A stretch of 25,211 bases of DNA from positions 1 through 25,211 of the forward strand of contig CBCXVS010000082.1 of the NCBI GenBank assembly GCA_965178525.1, written 5' to 3'. The stretch is from CBCXVS01 sp965178525 (GTDB lineage: Bacteria; Tectomicrobia; Entotheonellia; Entotheonellales; Entotheonellaceae). Under the pieces are notes generated by a model. It saw only the letters and a list, made by a program, of their open reading frames with translations, was not told the origin of the DNA and did not search any database. Made by a program: the position numbers and the translations under genes. Shown in pieces: positions 22,663 to 25,211 of the stretch (positions are counted from its first letter, which is position 1; the number at the start of each line of letters is the position of its first letter).

Positions 22663-24132
22663 ATGATAGCACTACGCATTCGAGGTCTGTACGCCGCAGC
22701 GCTGACACAGCTCTTCCATCCCCATGACGCGTGGGAAATCGTCCAGCCCAGTGACGAGGTGCGCGCTCATATCGCCCACTCCTGGCGTATGGACTCGCCG
22801 GATGTCGATATTGACGATGCCCCCGACGATTACGGACAACGCCATACGCTACGCATCTCCGGTCCCGCTGCCGCGGTCGGAGACGTCGTCGCGCACTTGC
22901 AGCAACATTGTTTTGACGTCATGATCCGGCAGGAACAGTCGGAAGTCGGCGCTCTATACATGGGCTTAATCGGTATTCTCAGCCGGCCACGCCGCCAGGC
23001 CGTCGTCTATCTGGGTGAGGAACGGGCAGGTATTTTGCCCTTGCGCTATGAAGATCAGGGACTGCAAGTTGGCTCCTACATTCCGGTACGCGTCGAGACG
23101 TCAGCGCCAGACGCCGCGAGCCGGCCACAATTGAGCCAAGTCCTTACCATCCCCGGCCAATATGCCGTACTCACTGCCGCCCGAACCGTGCGCATGAGCA
23201 AGCAGATTACGGATACGGAGCAACGCGAGCGCCTACAACAGCTGGGCGAAGTGCAAAAGACTAGAGAGTGGGGCATCATCTGGCGGACGGCGGCGCAGCA
23301 CGCCTCGGATCAGGTGCTCACAGCAGAAGTTCAGCGGCTGTCTGTAGAAGCGCAGGAACTGCAAACCCGCCTGCAGAACGTCACCACCGTCGGACGCGTG
23401 CGGGGCGGCGACCTCACGACGTATATCTATATGCCCGGCCATGCCAAAGCGGCATGTGACATGCTGCGGGCCCAGATCTTGCCAACCCTGCCGGGCCATC
23501 ACAAATACAAGGCGCGCGGGGACGTCTATAGCGTCACCGTCGATGCCCTCGAAAAGGAATTGCCCGCCGAGGCGTTACGGAGCCGCACGGCGACGCTCAG
23601 TGTCCTCGCCAGTATCAATGCGATGCAGCAGCCCATTCAGAACACCTTGCGCCTTCTGCAACGGACGCCGGACGGACGCATGCTCAATCAGGGTGACGTC
23701 GAACGGGTCGCGGATAATATTTATGCCGGCTGGGTCGAGGTGCGCCGATCGTTACGCCACAAGGGTCACTATCCCAAGGGGTTGCAGATCACTACAGCCC
23801 CCGGAGATTATACGGTGACGCGCTTCCACGAAGGTGGGTGGCGGTACTTGACGCAATTCTATGCCCGCGACAATGCATGGCAAGGGGATTATGCTGGCTT
23901 TACCACGCCCATCGCCATTTTCTCCGACCATATCTATCTGGCTGACCTCCATGTCGCCGTCATGCGCAGCCCGCAACAGGAACCCGAACTGGTGGGTCTG
24001 GATGCTCTCGAACGTCTACACGACCAGGGCCAGGTCACCACAGCCTTGGTGCAGAAAATCCGTGAGGAAAGCGAAGCGTTACGACAGCAGTGGGCGCAGG
24101 AGCCGCCCCCGGATGCTTCCCCAACGCCCTGA
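22663..24132 (+). CDS. FAU-1-like protein: RNase E/G-type N-terminal region with C-terminal DUF402
   Basis: A 489-aa protein from ATG 22663 (weak ribosome binding site; TTG 22639 is in frame). After a variable N-terminus, ALYMGLIGILSRPRRQAVVY, then LGEERAGILPL resembles the S1-like region of the RNase E/G family. IPGQYAVLTAARTVRMSKQI, then TDTEQRERLQQLGEVQK and GIIWRTAAQHAS line up with the family's LxGRYxVLxP, SRRI and GxIxRTAA signatures. From about residue 370 a DUF402 domain follows: YPKGLQITTAPGDYTVTRFH, IAIFSDHIYLADLHVAV, LVGLDALERLHDQGQVTTAL, KIREESEALRQQW. This order and length match the FAU-1/AU-1 RNA-binding ribonuclease described in Pyrococcus furiosus, which is mostly archaeal. 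The catalytic residues cannot be judged by eye. Confidence 0.75.
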   Translation: MIALRIRGLYAAALTQLFHPHDAWEIVQPSDEVRAHIAHSWRMDSPDVDIDDAPDDYGQRHTLRISGPAAAVGDVVAHLQQHCFDVMIRQEQSEVGALYMGLIGILSRPRRQAVVYLGEERAGILPLRYEDQGLQVGSYIPVRVETSAPDAASRPQLSQVLTIPGQYAVLTAARTVRMSKQITDTEQRERLQQLGEVQKTREWGIIWRTAAQHASDQVLTAEVQRLSVEAQELQTRLQNVTTVGRVRGGDLTTYIYMPGHAKAACDMLRAQILPTLPGHHKYKARGDVYSVTVDALEKELPAEALRSRTATLSVLASINAMQQPIQNTLRLLQRTPDGRMLNQGDVERVADNIYAGWVEVRRSLRHKGHYPKGLQITTAPGDYTVTRFHEGGWRYLTQFYARDNAWQGDYAGFTTPIAIFSDHIYLADLHVAVMRSPQQEPELVGLDALERLHDQGQVTTALVQKIREESEALRQQWAQEPPPDASPTP

Positions 24133-24274
24133 ATGCTCTCATGCTAACTGGCGGCGGAAGCTACGGAGAGGGCGCGTCAGGAGGCGGAGTCTGTAATTGT
24201 TGCGTCAACCAGCGACTGAGCCGACACCGCATGGCCCAGTACTGACAATCCGGCGACGTCCATTCGAAGGCAGC

Positions 24275-24406
24275 CTAACCAATCCACCAGTAAAACCGGC
24301 CGCAATAATCGCATCGCTGACAAAAGCGGCGTGTGTAGACCCCGAGCAGGATCAACGTGAGTACAAGCGCCCCTAAACTGAGGGGCATCACCGTGGTCCA
24401 GCTCAT
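24275..24406 (-). CDS. 43-aa single-span membrane protein with CxxCxxC tail, possibly longer
   Basis: ATG 24406 overlaps the stop of the upstream gene (ATGA at 24406-24403), so translation is probably coupled. MSWTTVMPLSLGALVLTLIL, then LGVYTRRFCQRCDYCGRFYW and WIG, then TAG (24277-24275). Residues 5-23 form one hydrophobic span; the tail CQRCDYCG is a zinc-ribbon half or thiol motif, probably facing the cytoplasm by the positive residues RR. Reading through the TAG, the same frame stays open for 37 more codons with a plausible continuation (AAFEWTSPDCQYWAMRCRLS) to TAG 24161, bringing two more Cys residues. The TAG could be a mutated TGG, making the gene about 81 aa. No family is recognised. 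Confidence 0.45.
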   Translation of the reverse strand: MSWTTVMPLSLGALVLTLILLGVYTRRFCQRCDYCGRFYWWIG

Positions 24407-24678
24407 GGCTGTCTCGGTCCCGGGCGCCGCCGCTTGGGCTGCGCTGGCGCCTGCCGTATGGTGGCCTCACGCCACTCTAAGGGCTCTGCGTCCGGAAATA
24501 ACACGCGCCATTTACGCCGCAAGGCGTCGATCGCCTCCTGTCGCGTGGCAAAAGCACGCAAGAGATGGAGGTTCGGCCACAAGCGTCCGGGAACCCATTC
24601 CCACAGTCGTGCCACCCACGTATCGTAATGCGCCTCGGCCGTCAGCTCAAAGCGCCGGTCGTCGTGAAAAATGACCAT
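24403..24678 (-). CDS. Hypothetical protein, 91 aa
   Basis: ATG 24678 reads MVIFHDDRRFELTAEAHYDT, then WVARLWEWVPGRLWPNLHLL, RAFATRQEAIDALRRKWRVL and a basic Pro/Arg tail (AQPKRRRPGPRQP). Trp-rich, with an N-terminal strand-like part and an alpha-helical RQEAIDALRRKWRVLF. No membrane segment or signal. The frame is supported by the coupled ATGA junction with the next gene and by the lack of a better frame here. The ribosome binding site is weak (GAGACGG). Function not recognised. The pair may form a small operon convergent with the FAU-1-like gene. Confidence 0.5.
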   Translation of the reverse strand: MVIFHDDRRFELTAEAHYDTWVARLWEWVPGRLWPNLHLLRAFATRQEAIDALRRKWRVLFPDAEPLEWREATIRQAPAQPKRRRPGPRQP

Positions 24679-24714
24679 CGTGCACCGTCTCAGATGCGCA
24701 CATGCTGTCTATGT

Positions 24715-24758
24715 CATCCCCGCGTTTGCCAGGCTCCGCCATGGTATGCGGGGAGATG
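24715..24758. repeat. Long imperfect hairpin in a gene-poor stretch
   Basis: CATCCCCGC (24715-24723) pairs with GCGGGGAGATG (24748-24758) with one bulge, and the inner part has TGCCA/TGGTA near-complementarity. GTCATCCCCGC...GCGGGG palindromes are a common dispersed-repeat type in bacterial intergenic DNA. The surrounding 24679-25088 (about 410 bp) shows no gene with a ribosome binding site or family resemblance; frames seen on either strand are composed of this repeat and look spurious. Confidence 0.4.
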
Positions 24759-25088
24759 CTTGCTCCACTGGAATATACCGCGCTGGAGAGGGGATTGCCA
24801 AGCCTGGCTGCACGCCGTTGCGGATTGGTGAACGAGCGGGTCAGAAAGTCCGGCGCATTGGCTCTGGTTAAAGCGTGGCGGAATCCCAGCAGCACGACGA
24901 GAAAAAGGTTAGCTCTTGATTCTTACATCGGACTCTGAAGCCGCTCGATCCGCCTCATACCTCACCCCCGGCGTGTGGCCCTCGTCACACCGGTCGCGTT
25001 AAACAAGAGCGCCTGCAACGGGGCGACAGGTAGCTGCAGGCAAAATATCCCTCATACGCTGCTCACAGCCAAAATAACCCAAAAAAAA

Positions 25089-25211
25089 TCACGTTTGAGC
25101 CTCAACAGGCGTCTTTATTTTACAACGTGGTCGTGGTCTAGACCGAAGTTCCTCCCGTGATTCGGCGACAACTTGTTGAAATAAAAACTCAAAAGCCTGA
25201 AACGAATTGAC
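25089..25211 (-). CDS. C-terminal end of an unidentified protein, runs off the window
   Basis: On the minus strand the frame is open from the window edge to TGA (25091-25089), giving 40 residues: NSFQAFEFLFQQVVAESREE, then LRSRPRPRCKIKTPVEAQT. The helical acidic part followed by a basic RPRPR tail and the clean stop suggest a real gene end, possibly a transposase or DNA-binding protein tail, but this is a guess. A T8 run follows on that strand without a clear stem, so no terminator is claimed. Low confidence because only the end is visible. Confidence 0.35.
   Translation of the reverse strand, partial: VNSFQAFEFLFQQVVAESREELRSRPRPRCKIKTPVEAQT

Noticed and set aside
24647..24938. Two opposing ORFs (82 and 78 aa) around the hairpin
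   Set aside because: They overlap each other and the palindromic repeat, lack ribosome binding sites and do not resemble any family.

Overview
The window is a bacterial chromosome segment, mostly GC-rich, with several visibly AT-richer patches around 1.0-2.0 kb, 6.36-6.80 kb and 15.9-16.7 kb that coincide with mobile or decayed DNA. The gene set (lipoyl synthase, aspartyl-tRNA synthetase, thymidylate kinase, ComEC, a large B12-binding-like radical SAM/DUF2344 protein, LarE, XdhC, PAC2, DUF169) is bacterial. The mixture resembles deep-branching uncultured lineages such as Tectomicrobia/Entotheonella. That placement is only an impression, because no rRNA or marker tree can be run here.

Layout. 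1-2646: start of an amidohydrolase (minus strand), then an isopenicillin-N-synthase-like oxygenase (plus strand) cut in two by a 1011-bp IS5-family element flanked by a 2-bp TA duplication. 2869-6032 (minus): thymidylate kinase, histidine phosphatase, alpha/beta hydrolase and PAC2 protein, apparently one operon. 6119-6820: a small lipoprotein gene, then a frameshifted four-helix-bundle (23S rRNA IVS-type) gene bounded by inverted repeats that supply the stop codons of both neighbours. 6803-14108 (minus): a tightly packed cluster of B12-binding-like radical SAM protein, XdhC, LipA, TIGR03960-type radical SAM/DUF2344 protein and LarE, with ATGA overlaps. Three of the five relate to sulfur-containing or redox cofactors.

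14231-17001: DUF169 protein, hairpin repeats, a ParD antitoxin with a frameshifted ParE, a decayed membrane-anchored beta-domain protein, and an orphan Phd/YefM antitoxin. 17036-21629: aspS, whose sequence has the His typical of non-discriminating enzymes, and a divergent comEC broken by a 1-nt frameshift. 21651-22278: promoter, tRNA-Gln(CUG), tRNA-Glu(CUC) and a Rieske protein starting 5 nt after the second tRNA. 22282-25211: a 57-aa conserved-looking protein, a bacterial FAU-1-like (RNase E/G-like plus DUF402) protein, two small coupled minus-strand genes including a 43-aa membrane protein with a CxxCxxC tail, a gene-poor stretch with a long hairpin, and the C-terminal end of an unidentified minus-strand reading frame at the edge.

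At least four genes carry what look like single-nucleotide shifts (four-helix protein, parE, membrane/beta-domain gene, comEC), mostly at short homopolymers, and the transposase also changes frame at an A8 run. Either this is a decaying accessory landscape or the assembly has homopolymer indels, and the comEC break in particular should be read with that in mind. The strongest leads for something unusual are the repeat-bounded four-helix-bundle cassette, the bacterial FAU-1 homologue, and the small CxxCxxC membrane protein with a possible in-frame TAG.
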